Both the position numbers and the translations under genes were made by a program. Shown in pieces: positions 8,023 through 14,836 of a stretch of DNA of 16,527 nt (position 1 is its first letter; each line of letters opens with the position of its first letter). The notes beneath the pieces are model-generated. The model saw only the letters and a list, made by a program, of their open reading frames with translations, did no database searches and was not told the origin of the DNA. This stretch comes from Hydrogenophaga sp. (GTDB lineage: Bacteria; Pseudomonadota; Gammaproteobacteria; Burkholderiales; Burkholderiaceae_C), in NCBI GenBank assembly GCA_020047875.1, contig JAIFNE010000097.1, positions 1 through 16,527 of the forward strand, in the 5' to 3' direction.

Positions 8023-9451
8023 ATGAGCGCATCCGATTCCCACGAAAACAGCCTGGCCACCACCGCCAGCCCCAACTCCAATCCATCAGACCGGGGTGAG
8101 CTGCCCGAAGGCTGGGTGGTGGTCGAATCCATGGACATCGATGCCCAGGGCATCGCCCGCCGGCCCGACGGCAAGGTGGTCTTCATCGAGGGCGCTTTGC
8201 CGTTCGAGGTGGTCAGCACCAGCGTGCACCGCAAGAAGAACAACTGGGAGGCGGGGGTGGTGACTGCGATTCACCGCGAGTCTTCCCAGCGGGTGCGGCC
8301 CGGCTGCCCGCATTTTGGGCTGCACGCCGGCGCCTGCGGTGGCTGCAAGATGCAGCACCTGCACGAGACCGCGCAGGTCGCCGTCAAGCAGCGGGTGCTG
8401 GAAGACAACCTTTGGCACCTGGGCAAGGTGAAACCCGAGACGATGTTGCGGCCCATTACCGCTACCGCGCGCGCCTGTCGGTGCGCCATGTGCACAAAAA
8501 AGGCGAGGTACTGATTGGCTTTCACGAGCGAAAAAGCCGCTACGTGGCCGACATGAAGGTCTGCCACGTGCTGCCGCCGCACGTCAGTGCCCTGCTCATG
8601 CCCCTGCGCGAGCTGATCTTCAGCATGGACGCCCGCGAAACCTGTCCACAGATTGAACTGGCCTGCGGCGACGAGGTGACCGCGCTGGTTTTGCGCCACC
8701 TGGAGCCGCTCAGCGAGGACGACATGGCGCGCCTGCGGGCCTTTGCCGGGCGCCATGGTGTGCAGTGGTGGCTGCAGTCCAAAGGGCCGGACACGGTCAA
8801 GCTGCTGGACACGGACGGCCCGTTCCTGTCTTACGCCTTGCCCGAGTTCGGCATCACCATGCCCTTCAAACCGACCGACTTCACCCAGGTCAACCCAGCC
8901 ATCAATCGGGTGCTGGTCACGCGTGCCCTGCGCCTGCTTGATGCAAGGAAGCACGAGCGCGTGATCGACTGGTTCTGCGGTCTGGGCAACTTCACGCTGC
9001 CGATTGCCACCACCGCGGGCGAGGTGCTGGGCATTGAGGGCAGCGAGACCCCTCGCGCGAGAACCTCGCGCTGAACCAGGCGGGCCGTTTGCAGGCACTG
9101 GCGCTCACCCATTTCGCAGCGCGCAACCTGTTCGAGACGACACCCGAGCAGTTGGTGGCGGATGGTGTGGCGCAAAAATGGCTGGTCGACCCGCCGCGCG
9201 AGGGTGCGTTTGCGCTGGCCAAGGCACTGGCCGAGCTGCATCAGAACCCCGCACTGCGCGGGGGTTGGACGCCGCCGCAGCGCATCGTCTACGTGAGTTG
9301 CAACCCAGCGACGCTGGCGCGTGACGCCGGCCTGCTGGTGCACCAGGCGGGTTACCGCTGTGTGGCAGCGGGCGTGGTGAACATGTTTCCGCACACGGCG
9401 CACGTGGAGAGCATGGCGGTGTTTGAGCTGCCTGCCGTTTCACCTGCCTGA
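8023..9451 (+). pseudogene. rlmD: RlmD (RumA), 23S rRNA m5U1939 methyltransferase, broken by two frameshifts
   Basis: The intact enzyme methylates U1939 of 23S rRNA with SAM and carries a 4Fe-4S cluster. Here the coding sequence is spread over three frames. Part 1 (8023 to about 8457) has the TRAM domain and CPHFGLHAGACGGCKMQH with cluster cysteines C95, C105 and C108. Part 2 (about 8457-9050) resumes at YRYRARLSVRHVHKKGE and has the fourth cysteine (MKVCHVL) and SAM motif WFCGLGNFTLPIA. Part 3 (about 9053-9451) resumes at SRENLALNQAG and has DPPREGA, the nucleophile region VYVSCNPATLARD and the catalytic Glu in HTAHVESM. Against the usual pattern, about 19 nt (the GPxWG stretch before YRYRAR) and about 10 nt (after GSET) appear to be missing, both leaving a -1 frame change. 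Every catalytic residue survives, so the break is very recent or is a sequencing/assembly error. A GACAAT hexamer sits 6 nt before the ATG. Confidence 0.9.
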
Positions 9452-9469
9452 GGCGCTCCCCAACGCCGA

Positions 9470-9826
9470 TCAGGAACGGCTGGAGCTGGACTCGGTTCGG
9501 GCGGCGTCGGGCGCGCCGGTGGCCTCGGCGGGGGCGGCGGGCTTGGCGGCGCCACCATCAGCCGGCATGCCGACCAACTGGTTGTCGCGCATGTACTGGT
9601 CCATTTCCTTCCAGCCTTCAAACACCGCGGCTTTTCCAGCCTTGGCGTTGCTGGCAAAACAGTCTTCGATGCCGCGAAGCGCGTAGCGGCAGGCGCTGCC
9701 AATCGCCCGCGCCTCAGCCTCTTTCTTGGCGTTGATCTGCGTGGCCGTTTCGATGCCCAGCGCGTCACAGCCCACCAGGCTGCCGGTGGCGACGATCAGG
9801 CCAAGGGAGAAAACGAGGTGGCGCAT
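9470..9826 (-). CDS. Small putative lipoprotein of unknown function
   Basis: A 118-residue protein starting at MRHLVFSLGLIVATG. A short hydrophobic signal segment ends in the lipobox LVGC, making C20 the predicted lipid-modified cysteine and the envelope the likely location. The frame is open upstream to 9976, but the lipoprotein signal fixes the start at 9826. The middle part is polar and looks helical (TQINAKKEAEARAIGSAC), with two further cysteines, C46 and C56, which could pair in the periplasm. A motif around FEGWKEMDQYMRDNQL follows. The C-terminal ~30 residues are a low-complexity Ala/Pro/Ser tail. I recognise the general type as a conserved betaproteobacterial lipoprotein but know no function. 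It lies tail-to-tail with rlmD (18-nt gap), downstream of a terminator that separates it from the Bax-inhibitor gene. No clear Shine-Dalgarno sequence was seen. Confidence 0.78.
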   Translation of the reverse strand: MRHLVFSLGLIVATGSLVGCDALGIETATQINAKKEAEARAIGSACRYALRGIEDCFASNAKAGKAAVFEGWKEMDQYMRDNQLVGMPADGGAAKPAAPAEATGAPDAARTESSSSRS

Positions 9827-9910
9827 GGTGGAGGGCTGTGGGTTTGTTGTCTGTTTCGGCCGGCATGCTGAAAACTTGAAGCGCCGCAGCCGCATTTGAG
9901 CCACGCAGGC

Positions 9911-9935
9911 AAAGAAAAAGGGCCCGAAGGCCCTT
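9911..9935 (-). terminator. Rho-independent terminator of the Bax-inhibitor-1 family gene
   Basis: On the - strand the sequence reads AAGGGCC-TTCG-GGCCCTT followed by TTTCTTT. That is a 7-bp perfect stem (9918-9924 with 9929-9935), a stable TTCG tetraloop and a U-rich tail. It begins about 22 nt after the stop of the gene at 9957-10652, exactly where a terminator is expected. Confidence 0.9.
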
Positions 9936-9956
9936 GGGAGTGTTGGCGTCGAGGCC

Positions 9957-10652
9957 TTATTCGCGGTCGCCGCCAAAGATGCCCAGCAGTGCCAGCAGAC
10001 TCTGGAAAATGTTGAACAGGCTCAGGTACAGGCCGAGGGTTGCGGTGATGTAGTTGGTTTCACCGCCGTCGACGATGCGCTTGAGGTCGTACAGCAGGTA
10101 CATGCTGAACACGATGATGGCCAGGGTGGCGATGGCCGCCATGCCGGCGGTGCTGCCCACGAACACGTTGATGATTGCGCCGACCATGATGGCCAGTGCG
10201 CCCACAAACAGCCACTTGCCCATGCCCGAAATGTCGCGCTTGATCACGGTCGAGAGGTTGGCCATGACGAAGAACACGCCGGCGGTGCCGCCAAACGCGG
10301 TCATGATGAGGCTGGAGCCGTTGCTGAAGCCGAGCACCCCGGCCAGCAGCCGCGACAGCATCAGCCCCATGAAGAACGTGAAAGCCAGCAGCACCGGCAC
10401 GCCAGCGGCCGAGTTTTTGGTTTTCTCGATGGCAAACATGAAGCCCACGGCGCCGCCCAGGAACACGATCAGGCCGAGTCCGCCGCTCAGGCTGGCGGTG
10501 ATGCCGGTGGCCACGCCGATCCACGCACCGAGCACGGTGGGCAGCATCGACAGGGCCAGCAGCCAGTAGGTGTTGCGCAGCACCTGGTTGCGCTGCGCTG
10601 CGGTGGTCACAGCGGAACCGAAACGGCCGCCGTTTTGTACGTGGTCGATCAT
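9957..10652 (-). CDS. Bax inhibitor-1 (BI-1)/YccA family inner-membrane protein
   Basis: A 231-residue, very hydrophobic protein with about seven membrane segments (roughly 29-50, 57-75, 85-107, 115-135, 147-167, 171-189 and 201-225). The C-terminal signature YDLKRIVDGGETNYITATLGLYLSLFN is diagnostic for the BI-1 superfamily. D189 and D195 correspond to the pair of acidic residues implicated in pH-gated Ca2+ leak in the bacterial homologue YetJ. The E. coli relative YccA modulates the FtsH protease, so membrane-protein quality control is another plausible role. The start at 10652 is supported by a good Shine-Dalgarno sequence on the - strand (GAAGGAG about 8 nt upstream). The gene is monocistronic by context, with a candidate promoter upstream and a strong terminator downstream. 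Confidence 0.93.
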   Translation of the reverse strand: MIDHVQNGGRFGSAVTTAAQRNQVLRNTYWLLALSMLPTVLGAWIGVATGITASLSGGLGLIVFLGGAVGFMFAIEKTKNSAAGVPVLLAFTFFMGLMLSRLLAGVLGFSNGSSLIMTAFGGTAGVFFVMANLSTVIKRDISGMGKWLFVGALAIMVGAIINVFVGSTAGMAAIATLAIIVFSMYLLYDLKRIVDGGETNYITATLGLYLSLFNIFQSLLALLGIFGGDRE

Positions 10653-10720
10653 GGTGAAAACTCCTTCATCGGTGAAATGGTTCGATGCAACGCGCCGATG
10701 GTCGCGATTGCGAAGCGTTC

Positions 10721-10726
10721 ATTGTA
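10721..10726 (-). promoter_or_regulatory. Candidate -10 element for the BI-1 family gene (TACAAT)
   Basis: On the - strand TACAAT matches 5 of 6 consensus positions and lies 68 nt upstream of the BI-1 start codon. The -35 side is weak (ATTCGC at 17-nt spacing), as is common in high-GC genomes. The rest of the 233-nt divergent region 10653-10885 shows no strong inverted repeat or clear promoter for the heme-binding gene on the + strand. Confidence 0.35.
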
Positions 10727-10885
10727 CGGACGGACCGCTCAGCGCGAATCCCCTTGGAAAACAGCGGTTTTGGTGAGGGCACTCGTGACTCCACCGCCAT
10801 CAAGCTCTGCGTTATGGTCTGGGGTCGCAAAAATGACGGTCTTCGTCCAATGCGGTGCTACGACAACCCTCTTTTGGAAAAGTTC

Positions 10886-11293
10886 ATGAAAAACAAACCG
10901 ACCCTTGAATCTGCCGACGTCAAACGCATTCTGGCCGCCGCGGAGGCTGAGGCGCTGAAAAACCAGTGGGCCGTCACCATCGCGATCGTTGACGACGGCG
11001 GCCATTTGCTGGCGCTGCACCGTCTGGACGGCGCAGCGGCCATCTCCGCTCACATTGCGCCCGCCAAGGCGAACACGGCGGCGCTCGGCCGGCGTGAGAG
11101 CAAGGTCTACGAGGACGTCATCAACCAGGGTCGTATGTCGTTCCTGAGCGCGCCCTCGCTGGCCGGCATGCTGGAGGGCGGGGTGCCGATCCTGCAGGAC
11201 GGCCACTGCATCGGCGCGGTGGGCGTGAGCGGCGTGAAATCGTCGGAAGACGCGCAGATTGCCCGCGCAGGCATCGCAGCGATCGGCGCCTGA
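10886..11293 (+). CDS. GlcG/HbpS-family heme-binding protein
   Basis: A 135-residue protein of the GlcG/HbpS (DUF336) family, whose members bind heme or cobalamin, or accompany glycolate and other small-molecule pathways. Recognisable family features are the amphipathic N-terminal helix (ADVKRILAAAEAEALKN), AVTIAIVDDGGHLLALHRLDGA, AKANTAALGRRES and the C-terminal glycine-rich GGVPILQDGHCIGAVGVSGVKSSEDAQIA as separate matching blocks. The frame is open from 10685, but the ATG at 10886 fits the family N terminus and has a GGAAA Shine-Dalgarno-like element about 8 nt upstream. No export signal is visible, so it is probably cytoplasmic. It lies divergent from the BI-1 gene and converges on the hemP-exbD-exbB-tonB operon. 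Its closeness to hemP makes a heme-related role attractive, but that is context only. Confidence 0.85.
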   Translation: MKNKPTLESADVKRILAAAEAEALKNQWAVTIAIVDDGGHLLALHRLDGAAAISAHIAPAKANTAALGRRESKVYEDVINQGRMSFLSAPSLAGMLEGGVPILQDGHCIGAVGVSGVKSSEDAQIARAGIAAIGA

Positions 11294-11362
11294 CGCCTGC
11301 GGCGCCTTCAGCGCAAAGGAAAAAAGACGTGGCTAATCGGGCCTGAAGCCCCTTGGCTGGTC

Positions 11363-11394
11363 AAAAACGACATTCGGGGACGGTGAAATCCCCG
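11363..11394 (-). terminator. Possible weak terminator after hemP
   Basis: On the - strand CGGGGA-8 nt-TCCCCG forms a 6-bp stem (11375-11380 with 11389-11394) followed after 7 nt by TTTTT (11363-11367). It lies just downstream of the hemP stop. The gap between stem and U-run is too long for a textbook terminator, so this is tentative. Confidence 0.3.
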
Positions 11395-11417
11395 GGGTCG
11401 CCTCACGATTTCAAACG

Positions 11418-11615
11418 CTATTTCGTCAGGATCAGCTTGCCCTGGCGGGTGGCTTGCAGGCGGTAGACAAAACCGTTGTGGCTGATCGTCACGCCCTTGC
11501 GGCCGCGCAGCAGGGAGTCGCTGGTGAGCGATGGGGTGGCGTCTTCATGGGCCTCGGGCTCGTCATCTGCGGGTACCAGTTGGTGATCGGGTTGCGGGCG
11601 GGGTTCGGGGTTCAT
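11418..11615 (-). CDS. hemP: HemP, small hemin-uptake protein
   Basis: A 65-residue protein whose C-terminal half matches the HemP family: SDSLLRGRKGVTISHNGFVYR followed by LQATRQGKLILTK. HemP genes lie in heme-uptake loci, and in some alpha- and betaproteobacteria HemP (HmuP) acts as a regulator of heme-receptor expression. The N-terminal 30 residues are acidic and Pro-rich, and are not conserved in the family. The start codon overlaps the exbD stop (ATGA on the - strand), so it is translationally coupled and is the last gene of the tonB-exbB-exbD-hemP operon. This position is less usual than hemP beside a heme receptor. No heme receptor or hmuTUV genes are in the window. Confidence 0.9.
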   Translation of the reverse strand: MNPEPRPQPDHQLVPADDEPEAHEDATPSLTSDSLLRGRKGVTISHNGFVYRLQATRQGKLILTK

Positions 11616-12022
11616 GGCGCGGGCTCGGTGATGAAGCCGATCTTGTGCACGCCGCTGCGTTGCGCGGCGGCCATGGCAAGTGCCACGCGCTCGTAGCGCA
11701 CCGCCTTGTCGCCGCGAATATGCAGCTCGGGCTGAGGCTGCTGCGCGGCGGCGGCCTGCAGGCGGGCGGCGAAGTCGGCGTCGTCCACGCGCTGATCGTT
11801 CCAGAAATACACGCCGTCGGCATCCACCGACAGGCGGATATTTTTCGGCTTGTCCACCACCTTTTCCATGCTGGCTTGCGGTAACTCGATGTTGACCGCG
11901 TGCTTGATCACCGGCACGGTGATGATGAAGATGATGAGCAACACCAGCATCACGTCGATGAACGGGATCATGTTGATCTCGCTCATCATGTCGTCGTTGT
12001 CTTGGTTGGTTCCAATGGCCAT
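11612..12022 (-). CDS. exbD: ExbD, biopolymer transport protein of the TonB energising complex
   Basis: ExbD forms the proton channel of the inner-membrane ExbB-ExbD motor that energises TonB. The 136 residues have the classic layout: a short cytoplasmic N terminus (DDMMSEINMIPFIDVML), one membrane helix (about 22-42) containing the essential proton-carrying D23 and the LVLLIIFIIT core, and a periplasmic domain ending in KIGFITEP. The MSEINMIPFIDVM block is near-diagnostic and separates ExbD/TolR from other proteins. ExbD is preferred over TolR because the gene is in a tonB operon beside hemP and no tolA, tolB or pal is present. It starts 11 nt after the exbB stop and overlaps hemP by ATGA. 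Confidence 0.95.
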   Translation of the reverse strand: MAIGTNQDNDDMMSEINMIPFIDVMLVLLIIFIITVPVIKHAVNIELPQASMEKVVDKPKNIRLSVDADGVYFWNDQRVDDADFAARLQAAAAQQPQPELHIRGDKAVRYERVALAMAAAQRSGVHKIGFITEPAP

Positions 12023-12033
12023 GGCGGGGTTCC

Positions 12034-12783
12034 TCAGAGAACTTTCTTCATCGGCAACACCTTGCCATCGCCACCCGCGGTGACGCGGGCACCGGTGACG
12101 AAGTAGGCGTGGAGGTCGTGCGCGAAGCGATTGAGCTGGTGGCAGATCCCTTTGTTACCGCGCACCAGGGCGTTGTAGCCCAGCACCGCCGGAATGGCCA
12201 CCAGCAGGCCCAGCGCGGTCATGATGAGCGCCTCGCCAATCGGCCCGGCCACCTGGTCGATGCTCACCTGCCCAGCCGCGCCGATGCGCAGGAGCGCGTG
12301 GTAGATGCCCCAGACCGTGCCGAACAGGCCCACAAATGGCGCGGTGGAGGCCACCGAGGCCAGCACCGAGAGCCCGCTTTGGGCGCGGGCGGTGAAGTCG
12401 TCCACGCTCTTGCGCAGCGAACGCTCCACCCAGTCGCTCACGTCCAGGCTGTCGTGCAGCTGGCGCTGGGGTGGCGAGCCGTTGTGTCCAACTTTGTGCA
12501 GGATGTGGCGGGTGGATTCGCGGCCTTCCTGGGCCACGGCGCGAAACGGGTTGCCTTCCGGTGAGCCGAGTTTGTCCAGACCTTCAGCAAAGTCGGCGCT
12601 GTGCCAGAAGCCTTCGACGCCCTTGGCCTGGGCGCGCTGGGCACGCTGATCCAGCGCTTTCCACAAAATGATGATCCAGGTGGCCAGCGACATGACCAGC
12701 AACACGATGGCCACCGAGCGGGTGACCCAGTCGCCCTGAGTCCAGACATGGGCGATGCCCGAGGTGGCGAATGGTGGTTGCAT
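12034..12783 (-). CDS. exbB: ExbB, MotA/TolQ/ExbB proton channel family protein
   Basis: ExbB forms the pentameric scaffold of the TonB motor in the inner membrane. The 249 residues show one N-terminal helix (about 21-42), a cytoplasmic domain (about 43-137), and two further helices (about 140-165 and 185-207). They carry the MotA/TolQ/ExbB signature ASTAPFVGLFGTVWGIYHAL and the conserved GPIGEALIMTALGLLVAIPAV, including the T148 and T189 positions typical of the proton path. Length and order agree with the ExbB of betaproteobacterial tonB-exbB-exbD operons. An AGGAG Shine-Dalgarno sequence lies 11 nt before the ATG, slightly far. The gene starts 27 nt after the tonB stop. Confidence 0.94.
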   Translation of the reverse strand: MQPPFATSGIAHVWTQGDWVTRSVAIVLLVMSLATWIIILWKALDQRAQRAQAKGVEGFWHSADFAEGLDKLGSPEGNPFRAVAQEGRESTRHILHKVGHNGSPPQRQLHDSLDVSDWVERSLRKSVDDFTARAQSGLSVLASVASTAPFVGLFGTVWGIYHALLRIGAAGQVSIDQVAGPIGEALIMTALGLLVAIPAVLGYNALVRGNKGICHQLNRFAHDLHAYFVTGARVTAGGDGKVLPMKKVL

Positions 12784-12810
12784 GATTTTTCTGACTCCTG
12801 CGAGAAACGG

Positions 12811-13530
12811 TTATTCCAGAACAAAACTGATCGGTACGTTGAACCACATGGCCTCGGGCACGCCGGCGCGTTTGCCGGGCACGTAGCGCCAGCGCAGCAC
12901 GGTTTGCAGCGCGGTCTGATCCAGCCGCTCGAAGCCGCTGGACTGCCGCACCTCGGCGCGCGAGGCGGTGCCATCCACCTCGATGAACACGCGCACCACC
13001 ACCTGGCCCTGTTCGCCCAGGCGTCTGGACAAAGGCGGGTAGGGCGGACGCGGGTTGTTCAGGTAGTCGGCGCTGCTGGAGGGCAGTTCGACGCGCATTG
13101 GCGCCGCGGGCGCGGGCGGGGCTGCGGGTGTGGCAGCAGCCACCACCGATTCCGCTGGCGGCGCTGGCGGGCTCAGCGGCACCGCGGGCGCCAGCGCAGA
13201 GGGCTCTGGCGTGAGCGCGGCCACAGGTTGTGGCAAGGGCTGTGGCACCGGCCTTGGTTTCGGTTGGGGCGGGGTGGGCGTGGCCACTGGCGGGGCAGGT
13301 GGCGGCAGCTCGATCTGTGGCTGCGGCGGCTCGATGAACTCGGCCAGCACCTGCACCGGAATCACCAGCTCCACCGCGCGCGAAAGCAGACCGCTTTGCA
13401 GCGCCCAGAGCGCGCCCAGGTGAAGCAACACCACCGCGAGCACGACGGCCAGGCGGCGGCGCAGGTGCTGGGGCAGGGTGGCAGACATGGGCGTGGGGCG
13501 CGGCGCCTGGGCGGCGCGGAGTGAGCTCAT
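12811..13530 (-). CDS. tonB: TonB energy transducer
   Basis: TonB spans the periplasm and passes proton-motive energy from ExbBD to outer-membrane receptors. From the start at 13530 the protein has 239 residues. It has a cytoplasmic Arg-rich N terminus (QHLRRR), an uncleaved signal anchor (about 27-49, LAVVLAVVLLHLGALWAL, with the conserved His of TonB helices), a long Pro/Ala/Gln-rich spacer (about 68-146), and the C-terminal TonB domain (about 155-239) with NPRPPYPPLSRRLGEQGQV and the ending FVLE. The frame is open to 13587. The start at 13530 is favoured because it lies 4 nt after the stop of an upstream small gene, allowing termination-reinitiation. A third candidate, 13488, also lacks a Shine-Dalgarno sequence. 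Iron control is likely through the Fur box at 13688-13706. Confidence 0.93.
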   Translation of the reverse strand: MSSLRAAQAPRPTPMSATLPQHLRRRLAVVLAVVLLHLGALWALQSGLLSRAVELVIPVQVLAEFIEPPQPQIELPPPAPPVATPTPPQPKPRPVPQPLPQPVAALTPEPSALAPAVPLSPPAPPAESVVAAATPAAPPAPAAPMRVELPSSSADYLNNPRPPYPPLSRRLGEQGQVVVRVFIEVDGTASRAEVRQSSGFERLDQTALQTVLRWRYVPGKRAGVPEAMWFNVPISFVLE

Positions 13531-13534
13531 CAGT

Positions 13535-13636
13535 TTAGCGAGGTGGGCTGTTCGGGTGTCCGCGGCGGAAGATCCACCACACCGCACACAGCAGCAGGAT
13601 CAGGCTGAGCCCCAAGGCGGCGAGTCCAGTGGTCAT
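13535..13636 (-). CDS. Unrecognised 33-residue single-pass membrane protein, first gene of the tonB operon
   Basis: This very short gene is supported by position and signals rather than homology. On the - strand the ATG at 13636 follows a strong Shine-Dalgarno sequence (AAAGGA, 6 nt spacing). The 33 codons give MTTGLAALGLSLILLLCAVW, then WIFRRGHPNSPPR and TAA. This is a single helix of about 20 hydrophobic residues, Leu-rich and with one Cys, then a positive R24-R25 and a short Pro-containing tail. By the positive-inside rule the tail would face the cytoplasm. Its stop is 4 nt before the tonB ATG, while tonB itself has no Shine-Dalgarno sequence, so translation of tonB probably depends on it. 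It lies between the Fur box and tonB and should be iron-repressed. I do not recognise a family. It might be a TonB/ExbBD accessory subunit or simply a translated leader. Confidence 0.65.
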   Translation of the reverse strand: MTTGLAALGLSLILLLCAVWWIFRRGHPNSPPR

Positions 13637-13687
13637 GGTGTTTCCTTTGGGTGGTGTTGTGCGGCGGTCACCGTTGGATATATTTTA

Positions 13688-13706
13688 AATGATAATGCTT
13701 CGCATT
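13688..13706 (-). promoter_or_regulatory. Fur box and overlapping promoter of the tonB-exbB-exbD-hemP operon
   Basis: On the - strand the sequence is AATGCGAAGCATTATCATT, close to the common proteobacterial Fur-site form AATGCGAATCATTATCATT. It sits in a conspicuous AT-rich island. A candidate -10 TAAAAT lies at 13682-13687 on the - strand, with a weak -35 (TTAAAT at 16 nt or CTTAAA at 17 nt). The Fur site therefore covers the -10/-35 spacer, as expected for repression. Transcription would start about 40 nt before the small gene at 13636. The operator lies downstream of the hydroxyacid-oxidase gene, so it controls only the tonB side. Nothing else is visible in 13637-13726. Confidence 0.8.
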
Positions 13707-13726
13707 TAAGTAGATGATGACAAGAA

Positions 13727-14836
13727 TCAGTCGCCTGAAGAAGCCAGCACGCCGGGCGCATCGGCCAGGGTGACGCAGCCCGTGAGCGCCATGGCGATCT
13801 CAAGTTCATCGCGCAGCAGGCGCAGCACATGCGCCACGCCGGTGGCTCCGGCATTGGCCAGGCCGTGCAGCACCGGGCGCCCGACCAGCACCGCTGCTGC
13901 GCCAAGCGCCATGGCCTTGAGCACATCGGTGCCGCGGCGGATGCCGCCATCCACAAGCACTGGCGCGTCGCCCGCCACCGCCTGCAGCACGCGCGGCAGC
14001 AGCGCGGCGGTGGCGGGCATGGTGTCGAGCGTGCGACCGCCATGGTTGGAGACGATCAACCCGGCCGCGCCGCAAACCAGTGCCTGGCGCGCGTCGTCCG
14101 GATGCACCACCCCTTTGAGCAGCACCGGCAGGCTCGTGATGGAGCGCAGCCAGGCGATGTCGTCCCAGGTGGGGGCGTGCGTCATGAGGTCGTCGAACAG
14201 CTTGCTCTGCCCGTGCTTCAAGGTGCGAGCGGCAGGCGCCACGCGCCCGGCCAGGTTCACCGCCGTGATGTCTGCAGGCCGACGAAAGCCGGCGCGGCGC
14301 TCGCGATCGCGGGCGCCCTGCACGGGCGCATCGACCGTGAGCACCAGGGCTTCGAAGCCGGCCGCCTCGGCGCGCTGTACCAGTGTTTTCATGAAACCGC
14401 GGTCGGGCAGCAAGTAGAGCTGGAACCACAGTGGTCCGCGATCGGGTTCGGGCAAGAAGGTACATGCCACGTTTTCCAGCAGGGTGCTGGCCTGGGTGCT
14501 GAGCACCAGGCCCGCGCCAAGCGACGCGGCCGCCAGCGCGGTGGCCTGCTCGCCATGCGGGTGCGCCAGCCGCTGGTAGGCCATGGGCGCCACGAAAATC
14601 GGGTGAGGCCATTCGCGGCCCAGCAGCTTCACGCGGGTGTGGCCCCCGGCAAGCCGGCGCATCACGCGGGGCAACAGGTCGATGGCTTGCCAGGCCTGGG
14701 CGTTGGCGCGCAGGGTGATCTCGTCGGCCGCGCCGCCGCTGACGTAGGCCCAGACCGCTGGGGCGAGCGCACGGTGGGCGTGGTGTTCGTGGTCAGCCAG
14801 GCTCACCAAGCCCGCGGGCAGTGCCGTCTGCCTCAT
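13727..14836 (-). CDS. FMN-dependent alpha-hydroxy-acid oxidase/dehydrogenase (LldD/glycolate oxidase family)
   Basis: These enzymes oxidise L-2-hydroxy acids to 2-keto acids with FMN, passing electrons to oxygen or to quinone/cytochrome. The catalytic set is complete in 369 residues: Y31 (YVSGGAADE), Y141 (WFQLY), D169 (LTVDAP), K241 (LLKGVVHPDDA), the active-site base H265 and R268 in SNHGGRTLD, then DGGIRRGTD (296-304) and GR at 319-320 for the FMN phosphate. No N-terminal heme b2 domain or signal peptide is present. The frame extends 4 codons further, but the ATG at 14836 overlaps the stop of the piuC-like gene (ATGA) and is preferred. Its substrate is not readable; L-lactate, glycolate and other 2-hydroxy acids are all possible. 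The tight coupling to an iron-uptake hydroxylase and receptor is unusual for lldD and suggests a link to hydroxycarboxylates or siderophore metabolism. Confidence 0.9.
   Translation of the reverse strand: MRQTALPAGLVSLADHEHHAHRALAPAVWAYVSGGAADEITLRANAQAWQAIDLLPRVMRRLAGGHTRVKLLGREWPHPIFVAPMAYQRLAHPHGEQATALAAASLGAGLVLSTQASTLLENVACTFLPEPDRGPLWFQLYLLPDRGFMKTLVQRAEAAGFEALVLTVDAPVQGARDRERRAGFRRPADITAVNLAGRVAPAARTLKHGQSKLFDDLMTHAPTWDDIAWLRSITSLPVLLKGVVHPDDARQALVCGAAGLIVSNHGGRTLDTMPATAALLPRVLQAVAGDAPVLVDGGIRRGTDVLKAMALGAAAVLVGRPVLHGLANAGATGVAHVLRLLRDELEIAMALTGCVTLADAPGVLASSGD

Noticed and set aside
11284..11330. GGCGCC repeats and an A-rich run after the heme-binding gene as a possible + strand terminator.
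   Set aside because: The stem options are weak and are followed by A-rich rather than U-rich sequence on the + strand.
12601..13524. Long open frames on the + strand opposite exbB and tonB (for example 307 codons), rich in Arg, Gly and His.
   Set aside because: They are antisense readings of high-GC genes with strong third-position bias. The opposite strand has complete, recognisable ExbB and TonB domains.
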